DNA from: Nigrospora sphaerica
Lineage: Eukaryota; Ascomycota; Sordariomycetes; Amphisphaeriales; Apiosporaceae
Length of the DNA stretch: 64,000 nucleotides
NCBI GenBank assembly: GCA_018287875.1
Contig: JAGVVL010000022.1
Span: 2,542,001-2,606,000 of the forward strand
Reading direction: 5' to 3'
Under the pieces are notes generated by a model. That model did no database searches. It had not been told where the DNA came from and saw only the letters and a program-made list of their open reading frames with translations. A program made the position numbers and the translations under genes. This document shows positions 52,633 through 63,882 of this stretch, piece after piece (position 1 is the first letter of the stretch; each line of letters starts with the position of its first letter).

Positions 52633-54521
52633 TCATCGAATGACGCCCCAGTCGGCAAGTCTGCCTCCGCCGCCATCGTTGTCGTCTCTCGTCCCGGGCC
52701 TTCGCCCAAAGACGGACCAGAACCGCAGTGTCTCATCTCCTGCTCCCGTCACCACAGTCCGCCCGTCAGGACTCATGGCCAGGTAAAGCACCCGATAAGT
52801 GTGGCCGGTGAGACTGACAACCTGCGTCATCGAGGGATACTTCCAGACGACAATTTGGTTTTGGCTGTAGCCGTGCGTAGAGACGATCTCGTTGGAATTT
52901 TTGGACCACGCGATATTGCAGACTTGGCTCCCTGTGTCGATCTCGTTAATGACGGCACCCCGCACAGTGTCGTGGAAAATGATCCTCCTATCGGCCGTTC
53001 CGCCCCCTGAAGCGAGCAGCCCGCGTTGATGTGGTGACCACGATATGGCCTTGACGGCCGCCGTGTGGTCGGAGAATTTCCACAGGGGGGTGTCTGAGAG
53101 CTTGTCCCAGACCATCAATTTGTTGTCATTTCCACCACTGGCGAGCTGGCCGTCATCGCAATTCCATTTCAGGCCACACACTTCCTGCTTATGACCGACA
53201 AGTTTCCGCGTCCACTGGTCTGGTGCCCGGACATCGCGATGGTATATCAGACGGTCTCGGGATCCTGATGTGAGGATGTGTGTGTTCCATGCCAGTGAGC
53301 CTACGCGGGCCGTGTGCCCCGTCATGGTCCGCAGCCGCCGCGTTTTTTCGGCATCCCAAATCTGGACGAGGCCTTTGCCTGTACCGATTGCGAGGTGGGT
53401 ACCCTTCTGGATCCAAGAAACGCTCGTAACCGTGTCATCTTCTAGTGTGCATAGTTTGTTAACTCGACTCGTCTGCGCATTCCACATGTAAACGCTGGAG
53501 CCGAGGCCCACGCCGAGCACGTTGGCGCTTCCCCAGTCCACTAGATTTAGATAGAAGTCGTCTGCGAGGTCGGGGGCGTCAAGAACCTTATAGGGCACCT
53601 TGGACACGGCGCGGGGCTGCCGCCGAGGGCTTAGGAGCATCTGCTGGCTCCCGAAGCGGACGGGCGACAGGCTGTACATCTCAGATCGCGTGTCAAGATT
53701 GGGCCCATGGCGGCTCTGCGGTGTTCTGGAGGGCGTCGGATGGCCAGCAACATGGGAATGGTGGCGGGGGGACATGTATGAAAATAGATTCTTGTGAGGC
53801 GTAGAGGGGGTAAACGACGAAGGCAACGTCGGCGGGGGCACATTTGGTGGTGTATGTGACCTTGTGGGATCGTGTGCGCGAGTGGAGTGGTTGGCGCCTG
53901 CGTGGTTGCCTTCTGGCAACAGGGCGCTCGCTGATGCTTGCGGGATGGTGTTCTCGAAAAGCTCGGAGCGCAGCAGCGTGGAAAAGGTCCGGTTAGCTTC
54001 CTCAGCTGCGTCGAAACCATTAGCAACAGGGCATGCGGAGAGCGTCGCGGTGCCTTACTTCTTTGGAAATGAAGCTCGCCGTGCGGCGTGCGTTTCTTTT
54101 GCCTTGATGGTGTCGCTGGCGAGCCTTCCTCATGGAGAAGACTGAAGCTCGCCTGCAAGTCCTGGCCTGAGCGCGAAGGGATGAACCTGTCGCCGTTTAT
54201 CCTCTGACGCTTTCTACTAGGGCTCGCTGCAGGGGCGCTGTCTCTGCGATCGGCCGACAGCTCCCTGGAGAGAGCACGTGTCAGCACATCCGGGTCGATG
54301 CCACTGAGGCTTCCGTCGCGGCGTCCATGCCGGGCGCTAGGGATGTTGGCGTTGTCGGCGTTGTGCCGGGCTTGCAACCGGCCCCGGTCGGAGGGCGGCG
54401 GCGGCGGTGTTGACACTCTCGGGGGCATCGCTCGAGAGCGGCTATTAGCATCACGAACCGGTCGCTTGTAAAGCAATGGTGGCGCAGCGACGATTGCGGG
54501 CTCGTCGGGCGCTCTAGTCAT
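52633..54521 (-). CDS. CDH1: APC/C activator CDH1 (FZR1/Hct1), WD40 protein
   Basis: Two exons (54521-54059 and 54005-52633), joined over a 53-bp intron, encode 611 residues. The N terminus holds the C-box DRFIPSR at residues 111-117, the APC/C-binding element, in a Ser/Pro-rich tail with several S/T-P sites that are likely CDK targets. The junction restores ELHFQRTEEANRTFSTLLRSELFENT, conserved in fungal CDH1. KVPYKVLDAPDLADDFYLNLVDW leads into seven WD repeats, and the protein ends with the Ile-Arg (IR) tail. It recruits D-box/KEN substrates to the anaphase-promoting complex in late mitosis and G1. CDC20 is the alternative, but the long N terminus and LDAPDLADDFYLNL favour CDH1. Confidence 0.95.
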
Positions 54522-55288
54522 GGTGGCGGGGGGGCGAGGTTGCCGGCGGTATTGTCGATGGGGCGGGCGGCGCCCAGAAAGATGGGCGTTGATGGGGCAA
54601 CAGGCGGGATGGGGGCAGCGAATGACGGGGGGTAGGAGTGACGGCGGCGGCGACGATTTTATTAATTCAAGTGGCAGAGTTGATGTTGTGTCTCGCATGT
54701 ACCGTGTAGGCAGAGCCGTCTGTGTACCAAGGTCGCACCGCGCCGGGTGGTGAGTGCGGTGTAGGGTGCTGCAAAGCAAGCCTATCCGGCTTTCTTCTCG
54801 GGGCTCTCGCCAGTATTGTGCCCCTCGGCTGGACGTGTCAAGGCGCCTACCGCATCTCTCACAGGCGAGGGAAGACGGCGGGGAGCAGAACGGGTGAGTA
54901 GGAGCGGCGACGGCACAGGGTGGTTCCGTTGGCCGCTCAATCGCTTCGGGATACGGGCTACTTAGGAATCCAGACGAGACCGAGGCCGCGATGGTTTGGG
55001 GGCCGGAAACGACTTCAGGTATGCAAAGTAGGTGTGTATGTATGCGGTAAGTGGGTGGGATAAAACGCACGGATAGCGCTGCGGATCAGTAGACGTAGGT
55101 AAGGTCCGGATGGAGGTAGGTAGGCCGGTAGCGATTGTTGTCGCCAGGATAAGACGGGCAAACGCACGCGCCGACGGGTCAGTTCGCGTGGAAGCTGGAC
55201 GACAGCCCAGGGCAGAACGGAGCGGTGGGGGGAAGGGGGAGGACGCAAGAGGTAAACCGGGAATCCAGGTGTAGTAGGTGAGTTGAGT

Positions 55289-55308
55289 GAGCGAGCGAGC
55301 GAGCGAGC
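55289..55308. repeat. GAGC tetranucleotide microsatellite
   Basis: Five perfect tandem GAGC units, followed about 70 bp later by a CT-rich block (55380-55440), all upstream of CDH1. Confidence 0.9.
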
Positions 55309-55989
55309 CACAATGGGATGGTGTCGAGGGCCGGGCTGGGTTGAGTGAGGTTCTTGGTTTCTCGTCTCGCTGGCGCGCAGTCTCTCTGTGTGTCCCTCTC
55401 TCTCCCGCTCTTTCTCCCTTGCTCTCGCTTTCTCTAGGTCAACTACCTCTTCTTTGGCTGGTCACTGTTGGGGGCCGGTTGGTCGATGTATTGTAGGTTT
55501 AGCAGGAAGTATGTAGGTAGGTAGGTGACGCCGTCACCCTAGTACCTGGAAGCGAACGTCTTGTCAGGTAAACGCGTAGTAGTAAACAGGCACTGCGGGT
55601 GGGTGGGCGGCAGGGTAGGGGGAGTGGGAGTGGGAAGCGTTGGTAGATGTGTTGTGGTTGTGTGCGTATGTGCGCGTCTGCATGTCTGCGTGGCAATACC
55701 TCCAATGTGAATGTTGTTGTGTCGTAGCTCGCCCGGGCAGGGCAGGTACCTCCTGTTAGCGCAGGTACTCAAGCGGCGCTTGCGAGGTAGGACGGGGATG
55801 GGCAAGCGGATTGGCCCGAAGCGACGACTGCCACAACCCGACGTCGTTGGAGCCCGGATGAAGAGGGCAAGAAGAGTCGCGGTACAGTCAAGGGAAGAGA
55901 CGGGCAGCATAAACCATGAGCAGGCATCCGCAGGGGATGGAGACTTCCAATGCCGCCGCGCGAGGGGTAAAACGTAGGCGTATGAGGCA

Positions 55990-56050
55990 GGCGTGTGTGC
56001 GCGTGCCTGTGTGTATGTATGTGTGTGCGTGCGGGTGTTGGTGTTGTAGG
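55990..56050. repeat. GT-rich tract
   Basis: A run of imperfect GTGT/GTAT/GCGT units on the plus strand. It may form a Z-DNA-prone stretch. Confidence 0.7.
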
Positions 56051-57942
56051 AGTAATTCCGGTTCGTTTGATATGGACAAGATCCCATGGGCCTGGATGCC
56101 ATGTAGGATGTATGCTATGTACATATGTAGTATGTAGGTACGGGCAAACGGCCTGTCGCCAAAATCGCGCTACGGACGCGCTCAGGACACACACACATTA
56201 ACCCAAAGCGTCTGTAGTAAACTGAAGCCATCCACACTTGTCTCTCCCACCGCGCGTATGCTTCGCGACTGGCCTGCGGCCCGCCCCCGGCTCGTGTGTC
56301 TATGTGGACGTCCTCACCATCATATACGGTAAGCTAGTATTTGTCTGCATTTCTCGCCTATTCCCAAATTACAAACACCATCTAGTCGTTCCCACCGGCC
56401 ACGTCGGCAGGCCGCCACCATGATGGTGGGATCTGCCTTGTACAAGTAACTAGCTTACAGGACGCTCGCACACATCCAAGGTGCACCATGGCCGGCAAGC
56501 GCATCTGCGTATGCCTCACATCTCGAGTCAAGCAGCTGCGTGATTAGGTGCCTCCTTGCGCGCCTACTCACGCAGCTGCCCCCTCCTATACGTGTGCTTC
56601 TCGTGCGCGATGCTGGTCAGCAACCCCTTTTGAAAAGTAATAGGAGGGGGGCGAAACGCCTTGCCATGGCCGGCGTATTCTTCCCTTCCTTGTACATGCC
56701 TTCAGTTTTTGCTAAGGACGAGGGGAAGGGAAGGAGGAGGAGGCTGGGAATCAACACACGGCGTCGCGACTCAGGCACGCCACCAAAAGGAAAAATATAG
56801 GATGCAGCCCCGCGCACCCAAACAAACCGACCCAACACATACGGTCTACCCGGCCGGGGCCTCGTGCCCGGGTATGGTCTACCAGAAGCCGGTTGCTGTA
56901 CACGCGCGTTTGACAACAAGCCAATAGTGGCCAACTGCGGACGCGGACAAGGTCGGGCCAGCTCTCACCCAACGCTTGTATGCGACTCTGCTGCATCCTA
57001 CGTTAATCCCCTTCACTCTTTTTGATGCAGAGAGGTACGTATGCTTGCCCTTCCGGGGGGGGGGGTTGTCGCCTCCGTCGCGTCGCGCGTGTTGTTGTTT
57101 ATTATTATTGTCCGAGCCCTTGTTATGCTCTGTCCTCTCTTCTCCCATCCTGGGCCCAGACGGGATGCCGTCCCATATTCTTCTTTCTTCTCTGCACCTT
57201 CGCCTTTTCTTTTCCCTCCCGCTGTCTTGTCGCTAGAAGGCGGGCGCGCTTGCGGACGATCTGTGTGGCTCAGGGATCCGACCCTCGCTTTTCCGTGCCC
57301 CCTTTCCTTTCTCTACGTCCACGTAGGCCTCCCGTAATCTTGGCCGGAACGTTTCTTCCTCGCTGTTAGATGCACCACATAATAGGCACTTTACCAGCCG
57401 GCACTGGGGCACAAGTCGGATACCTGCTGAATGAGCTCACCCAATTTGGATATGCTAGGGGGGAGAGGACTGTACACGTATACTAGCCCACTAGTAGGCG
57501 TGTATGGATAGGCGCTTTTCTCCAAATATACTACTACTTACCTGCCCGGGCAACACTCCCTCCTATGGGGGCACGCTCTTGCATGGATGCTATTCCAGAC
57601 GGAGAGTTGTGCTGGCTACCCGTGAAGAACACAAATCCCGAATTCAACGCCAGGCCCGCGCTCGTCTACCCCCAGCCACCTTTTCATGGCTTCGCATCTG
57701 CTGCCACCTTTAGCGTGTGCGATGCCGAACCGCGCACTGAAACCCGCCTTACACAGAGTTCCGACGGGGGCTCCGTCGTTGAGTCCCTGCATCGAGCAAG
57801 ATCCTTGCCCCGCCCCCGTAAAATGTCATCCCATCGGCCCTTCCCTTGCCCCCCGTGATGCCACTCCCAGGAAAATGTCAATACGCCCGCGTGCAGGGGC
57901 AAGGCAGCCGCGCAGCCCTCGTCTTGGGTCGGGTCTGGACTC

Positions 57943-59343
57943 TTAATCAAACAAATCCCCGGCTTTTTGCCGCCGACGCTGCGGTATGCTGTCGATTTTA
58001 TCTGAGAAAAGCTCCTTGCCGGCATTGGTTCCAAACTTGTCAGGAAACAACTCCTTGGCCGACTTGTTGGCACCGCCCTTGATGGCGAATCCCTGATCCG
58101 ATCCCCGCTGGCTCGCTGCGCCCCGTATGTTGTAGCCAGAGTTGGCAGCAGGATCCGTGATCCGGTCTGCTAAACGCCCACTGGGAGCCGTGATCCGATC
58201 TGCGAGCTTTGCCGCCCGAGGCCTGGGCTCAACTTGGTCGGTGTCGTTGAGGGGCAGAGAGAACCGACTCGAAAGGTAGCCCGACGTCTCATCGGCATCC
58301 TCCAGCCTATCGCTCTGGGACGGCGGTTGGGTAGGAAACAGTTCCTTCGACCTATTGTCGCGAGACAGGCGTTCCTTGATGCTCCTAGCTCCCCGTCGGT
58401 TTCGATCGGCCGCAGCCTTGCTGCGGTCTGCATCCGTCTCTGCATCGCCACGGCCGCTTCGCGCTGGGGATGCAGACCGATCCCTTCGAGAGCCCTTCCG
58501 GCCGCCATACTTCTCGTCCGCGGGGAAAAGTTCTTTGTCCCTGTTGGCGTCACGGTAAGATGATCGCTGCCCCCTGTCGTAGCCGTCATCTTCGGGCGTG
58601 TAGGACCGACGCCGTCTGGGCGGCCTTGTTATCCGGGAGGCAAGCGCACCGGCGTCGTCGTCGTAGAGATTGACGTCGAAGCTCTCTTCTTCCTCCTCCT
58701 CGTCGTAGACGGGTCGGCGGCGGCGATGTCCAGCATGACCAGGGCCGTCTCTGTCGCGATACCGCGGGCGGTTCTCTGGGTCGTATTCGGGGTTCAGGAG
58801 ATAAAAGCGGCTGCGTTGGGCCGCGCCCACTTGTTTCCTATCTCCGAGAACCGCCAATCGTACCTGCAATGTGACCTCGCCTCTCTTTGAAAAGGGCTTG
58901 GCTGGCAGCAGCTCCAGCAGAGGCAGCTGCGCAATGTCGTTTACCTCGACGGAGCTGAGAGCCACTAGGGCCTCCTGTGCGATCGCGTCGGCCGAGAATA
59001 TCAGGTTGGCCGACGAGTCGTCGATCCACTCAATTTTAAGTACCTTGCCATCGGGGAAGTGCTCAGCGACGTAGGCTTTGACCTCGTCGGGGTTCATGGA
59101 GTCCAGACCGTGTATATAGACCTTCCGAGGCGCTATCGTCTTGGATTCGGGCTCCTCGTCGTCGGCTTTGGGCGCATCGGACACTTCACCGGGGGACTGG
59201 AGAAACGGGCGAGGTCAGTGTTTGGGAGCCAGTGGCGACGGGCACAGGGCTCATACCGGCGTGTCCTGAACTAGGGCGGTCGGGATAGGCTCATCCGCGA
59301 CAAAGTCGACGTCCATGTCAACATCCAGGTCCATGGTGTCCAT
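57943..59343 (-). CDS. NCBP3-like RNA-binding protein
   Basis: Two exons (59343-59257 and 59196-57943) give 446 residues. The acidic N terminus (MDTMDLDVDMDVDF) precedes an RRM-like NCBP3 domain: RKVYIHGLDSMNPDEVKAY, DGKVLKIEWIDDSSANLIF, EALVALSSVEV. The remainder is Arg/Asp/Ser-rich and has four ELF[PS] repeats (KELFPADEKYGG, KELFPTQPPSQ, KELFPDKFG, KELFSDKID), seen as recurring lysine-flanked motifs. NCBP3 proteins associate with the nuclear cap-binding complex and mRNA export factors in animals; in fungi the family is uncharacterised. The start is the first ATG; the alternative ATG three codons on changes little. The intron is 60 bp GT-AG. Confidence 0.82.
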
Positions 59344-60535
59344 TGTGTCGGTATATAGGTGACGAACTCGGCACGCTGCAGATAGAGACGAGGGTAGAAT
59401 TCCTGGGGGGGGGTAGCAAGCGCCGTGGGCAGAAGGGCGCGACGGGTGCGTAAGAGAAGGGTTGCAGTGGCTCACACCCGTAAAGGCCTTGAATGCAGGA
59501 CGTGCCGGGTTTTCTGTGTTCGCATTTGCTTCGCCTGTCGTTTCCGGCGCGTGATGCACGCGATAGAGGGCGCAGGGGAGGTAGGTTGTCAGGCACAGGA
59601 CGGAGTGTGTTGAAAGAAGTATGGATGTCTGGAGTATACCGAAGTACATGGATGGGTGGTACTGTGTACCTCCTAGGTAGGTATGTACTTATCAGGGTAG
59701 GTGGGGAGATACCTAAGTACATTCACAGGTTAAGTAGGAGGTGTAATAAGGAAGCACCTGCCGGTTGGAGTCGGGAGTCGGAGGTTGATGTACTAACCTA
59801 GGTTACATAAGTAATAAAGCAAGCAAGCAAGCACAGAAGCTGCGCTAGTAATTACACACTTCCTCAAAATATCCGTGACTACGAGGTGGTAGGGAAACGA
59901 AAGAGCCGGTTCACAAATCCGACGAATCCGACATGGCCGTCAACTAGTCCGAGACAACATAGGCTAGCAAGCAATCAGCGTGGGAAGTCGCATGCCATCT
60001 GCTGTAAACAGGAGCCGCATGAGCCCTCACAGGTCTTCAACTACCGGCATTCCTGTCAATAAAAAGTCGGTATAATTACCGACAGCAGTGGCTGTGCAGC
60101 GGAGCGTGAGTAACCAAGGTTTCCTAAGGTGGTTGATTGTTAGATACCATGGATCTGTAGGTTACATATCAAGTACTTCAAGTTTATGCTGCATGATATG
60201 GATGTTCTGCACTCATCCATTCCTTAGGACCTCGCTCCGTGGGGGCTGGCGACCATCCGATCAATGCATGGTCGATGGTCGGTGTGTGTTGGGCGACACG
60301 AATTTGTGGTGAGGTGGGCGGTACGCTGTACTTACGTTATATTGTCCATATGCTCAAAACTGCCTGGGCAATAAACGGCTGGGAGTTTGGTAGGAATAGT
60401 GCAAGTAGTATATATCTCGGCATCCATGTAAGTAAGAAGGCGTACGGTAGGACCATCAGCATCTTACCAGAAGTGCAAAAGGAAGATATTTAGATATTCG
60501 CCACGATGTCTCTCCCTCTGGATTGGCCTGCCGCG
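59344..60535. other. 1.2-kb spacer upstream of the NCBP3-like gene
   Basis: Contains a GTAC/TACCTA-rich island (about 59640-59800), an AAGC microsatellite (59817-59832) and AT-richer DNA beyond. It is the likely promoter of the NCBP3-like gene plus the 3' UTR of the next gene. No gene is supported. Confidence 0.5.
59817..59832. repeat. AAGC tetranucleotide microsatellite
   Basis: Four perfect tandem AAGC units. Confidence 0.9.
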
Positions 60536-61924
60536 CTACACAGTCTCGACGCGTCTGCGCACCTCCATGGGCGCTTGTATACAAGTTTTCCTCGCCACTT
60601 TGGCTTTCGATCCCTCTGCCTCGCTTGTCTTCGGAGCAGTCCTCTTCAACGACGGCAAAGCTGGGAGAATATCGCCCGCCGGCGGGTGATGTCCTGCCAG
60701 GGCCTCTTCTATCTCGGGATGCTCGCCATGGTCCAGTAACTCGTCGTAGGCCCAGCTATTCTCGAGGCCATCCATGTAAGGTCGAGCCCGCCGCAGGAAA
60801 GGCCATGACAACGTATCTCTAGCCATGGCGATGTAGAGCGAGTCCAGCCGACCGCCAGGCCCGCACACGGCGCAGTGCCGGCGGAGGAAGTCGACGTCGT
60901 ACCCCATGCCGAGGAGAGGGTCCTCCAGCTGCCGCAGCATGGGTAGCCCCTGCAGGGAGGCGGCATCGCAGAGCCGCGCCTGTAGCGGCACCCACGGCCT
61001 TCCCTGGAGGACATCCGCAAAGGCCGCCGTAACGGCCGTGGTGAAGGACTCGCTGTCTGTTCCCTGTACTGCTACCACCTGGTGGAGCCCGCGAGACAAG
61101 CATCGCATGTAGGCCGTCGTGTCCTTCTCGAATGGAAAAGCCTGCAAGGCACTCGGCAGGAGGGAAACGTGCACTGTCCAGTGCTCCGCGGGCCTTTGGG
61201 ATGGGCCCGCGGCAATCTCTGCACCGGACTCATGGCTTCTCTCCGACGTTGGCGTGGGCGATTGGCTTGGTTGTATTTGGGGCTGCCTTTCGTGGCCTTC
61301 GAGGCCGTCAACACGTTCTTCTAGTTCCATGGCTGCGTCGTCATACTCAAGCAGTCGGTCCTCAAATCTCTGAATATGTTCCTCGTACCTGTCGAGGCGT
61401 CTATCCACCTTGGCCAGGTGTCTTTCCAGCGAACCTTGGCGGTTGCCCGTCTGCTCGATGGAGTCCCACACGCGCGAGATCTGCTGGTAGATCTTGCGGC
61501 TTTCTTGAGCAACATCCTCCCCCCTCATCTCGACCTGCTCCTCCAAGTGGACCTGGCGTTTGACCAGGTCGCCCATGGCGCAGCCTAATCCCCCCTGGGA
61601 CTCTCGGTCCAGTTGCTCCTCGAGTATCTGGATGCGCCGCGAGAGGTGCCCCAATACGGCCGCATCGACAAGTTGCACGGTCTCTTTGAGATGGTAGCAC
61701 GACAAGTGTCCACACTCGCATGTGACGGACGGGAGGGTACGATTTAGTGTAAAGCAGACACAGCCGCACCTCTGGCCCCGGATTTCGGGGTTCAACAAAA
61801 TGTACCGGCATTGGCCGCTGGGTAGCCTTGGCTCGGGGACGGGCACAGTCACCGATAGGCGTGGTGAAGAGGGGAATTCGGGCGAAGAGGACATGCTGGG
61901 AACCCCGGCTCCTGGGTGTGACAT
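60536..61924 (-). CDS. Uncharacterised Cys-rich coiled-coil protein
   Basis: A single-frame protein of 462 residues from ATG 61924. A short disordered N terminus precedes a compact cysteine region, CRYILLNPEIRGQRCGCVCF then CECGHLSCYHL, whose C-x-C...C-x-C-x-H-x-x-C-x-H spacing resembles a small zinc-binding module of SWIM type. A long, charged coiled coil follows (about VDAAVLGHLSRRIQILEEQL to ELEERVDGLEG), then a globular C-terminal half (WTVHVSLLPSALQAFPFEKDTTAY, RDTLSWPFLRRARPYMDGLENSW) and a Lys-rich tail. I do not recognise a named family. The frame remains open upstream to 62116 from a TTG only; an upstream exon cannot be excluded. Its function is unknown; zinc binding and oligomerisation are inferred. 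Confidence 0.7.
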   Translation of the reverse strand: MSHPGAGVPSMSSSPEFPSSPRLSVTVPVPEPRLPSGQCRYILLNPEIRGQRCGCVCFTLNRTLPSVTCECGHLSCYHLKETVQLVDAAVLGHLSRRIQILEEQLDRESQGGLGCAMGDLVKRQVHLEEQVEMRGEDVAQESRKIYQQISRVWDSIEQTGNRQGSLERHLAKVDRRLDRYEEHIQRFEDRLLEYDDAAMELEERVDGLEGHERQPQIQPSQSPTPTSERSHESGAEIAAGPSQRPAEHWTVHVSLLPSALQAFPFEKDTTAYMRCLSRGLHQVVAVQGTDSESFTTAVTAAFADVLQGRPWVPLQARLCDAASLQGLPMLRQLEDPLLGMGYDVDFLRRHCAVCGPGGRLDSLYIAMARDTLSWPFLRRARPYMDGLENSWAYDELLDHGEHPEIEEALAGHHPPAGDILPALPSLKRTAPKTSEAEGSKAKVARKTCIQAPMEVRRRVETV

Positions 61925-63882
61925 CCTTCTGGCCGTCCGAGGTCGGGTTAAAGAGGCCAGATCACTATCGCTGGAGGCCGCACGCTTCAGTCGTGTCGCT
62001 AGATTTTGGTCGCGAGTGGCAATTTTGGCAGGGACGAGGGGGAGGCCACGGCCCTGCGGTGCTCTTGCTCCATGGAATGCGCGCGCGCAGGTGGTGATTA
62101 GACAAGACGATGCCAACAGCGGGGTCAGCAGGAGACCTCCCTGCCGGATCTAAGAAGGGAACAGCGACGGCGCAAAATGCAGGATAAGTCCAGACCCCAA
62201 TGAGAGATTGAGACGCTGCAGAATCGGAAGGGGGGTGGGCTCGGACAGCGGCCTGTCCAGAGGCAGGTAACGGTTGCCAACCCAGGCTGAAAGCGATCGA
62301 GGCAAGGCGTCGATGACGGTACGGTATAGCATGGGCAACGGGATGAACAGAAAGTCAGTCCTGCCGGCCAACAAAAGAAAAAGACAGCCAGTAGCCCACG
62401 GAGATTGGATTTGACCGAGACCATACATCGGCTATGCTGGCTACACATGGATGCCGGCGACTCACATCCACAGGGTTGAGGACATGAACGGAAACCCGTG
62501 TCAGTACAGAGTACCTGAGTAGCGAAGCGGGCAAAGGCCGCAGCCCAGACAGCCAGCTTAGTTAGGATTCATGCAAGTACTGAGCAGGTAGGTACTTGGT
62601 TAGGTAAGTAGATATGCACGGCTATGCACACACAGAAATTTACCAACCGCGACGCAGATATGGAGGTACTGTGATGGTATCAAGAGCAGGGATCTTGATG
62701 CCATTGCATGATGATAGGAAGGGGGTTGGGTTGGGTGACAGCCCTCCAGCCGCCCGCAACTCCCGGCCTATCCATCTCTAGGTACCGCAGCGACCAGGAC
62801 GGGCGTGTTCTGTTTGTATCGGTTGGATGGGATGGCGAGGGTGGTGAATGCATGAGATTGAAGGGGCGGGGAGTGACGGGGGTGGGGGGTTCGATAAGGT
62901 CCAGACTTCTGGTTCGCCCCCCATTGGGCCGCCAGTCTCCGGGGATGCGCCCCCCCCCCCCGAGAGAAGGGGCGAATGGTAGGAGGTCGGCGAGCTGCCT
63001 GGGAATCCCCTCGGGGGCCGAGGTCGAGCAACTACGCAGAGGTAGACGGCGGTTGCACGTCCATTACGTGTTGGGACGTTGCCGACTTCGTGGGGGGTCG
63101 CTAGCCGAGACTACACTGTGCACAGCTCGGGAGGGGGGGGAGCGCGAGAAAGAGATAGCAAGAGAGATCGGACGGTCGTGCTTCGGCAGTCGCCGAGGTG
63201 GAAGAAGGCGGGGAGAAATTGGTGTTCCTGGCCGGTGGGGGGGGGGGGTGTCGATCCAGCCAGAGGGGTCCCTATGTAAGTACCAACTGGCCCCCACGCC
63301 AGTGCAACGACAATCGGAAGAGCAGACACTGCCGATAAGTAAAATCTACCTCTGTAAGCAGAGGGAGGGTACAGATACAATGTACGCACATGGATGCTTG
63401 GGTAAAGCCCATAGGCCCACAGCGACGGGAGTTCGTCTCGTTGTGACTGTAAGTAATGTAGGGACACCCATCATGATTGGCCTGCGCGCGGTTGCAAGCC
63501 CCTGTGCCGGACGGCGGTTGGAAACTTACAGGTGTGCATTTTCGATGTATGGGCGCCTGTTGAGAGCTTTACCCCGCACAGCGGCAACCTCGTTGGAGGC
63601 CTGTGAGTAGGATACTATCTACCACCTCATTGGCAAGGGATACACGGCATGTAGGTAATGAGATGTATACCAGGGAGCCTAGGCGGTTCTTGTGTGGTTT
63701 CGCAGCGTGCACTTCCTACCCTGCCAAAACTCGATACTCGGGAAAGAGCCTGCCCGGTGTTAAGCTCGTCCCATCTGTTTTCTCCCTTCTCTCCTTGTCC
63801 ATCTCGGCGTCTTTTAACCTGGCTTCGGGCCAAACCCACAGGACTGCGCGAGCACCGTCGCCCAGCAGGACGTCTCTTAAGT
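61925..63882. other. Right-hand stretch without a recognised gene
   Basis: About 2 kb. It contains a GTAC-rich patch (about 62560-62630), homopolymer C and G runs near 62950 and 63130-63250, and one long plus-strand frame (62708-63610) whose translation is low complexity with no domain. The latter part is pyrimidine-rich, as in a promoter of the ORF at the right edge. Confidence 0.45.

Larger units (their letters stand above)
54522..57942. other. 3.4-kb interval upstream of CDH1
   Basis: Both flanking genes read leftward, so this holds the CDH1 promoter and 5' leader plus the 3' UTR of the NCBP3-like gene. It contains a GAGC microsatellite, a CT-rich block, a GT-rich block (about 55990-56050) and many short frames without domains. 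It is unusually long for this otherwise compact window. Confidence 0.45.

Noticed and set aside
62708..63610. 300-residue plus-strand frame from an ATG
   Set aside because: Runs through G-rich repeats and homopolymers; the translation is Arg/Gly-rich without motif or hydrophobic pattern. Could be real but nothing supports it.
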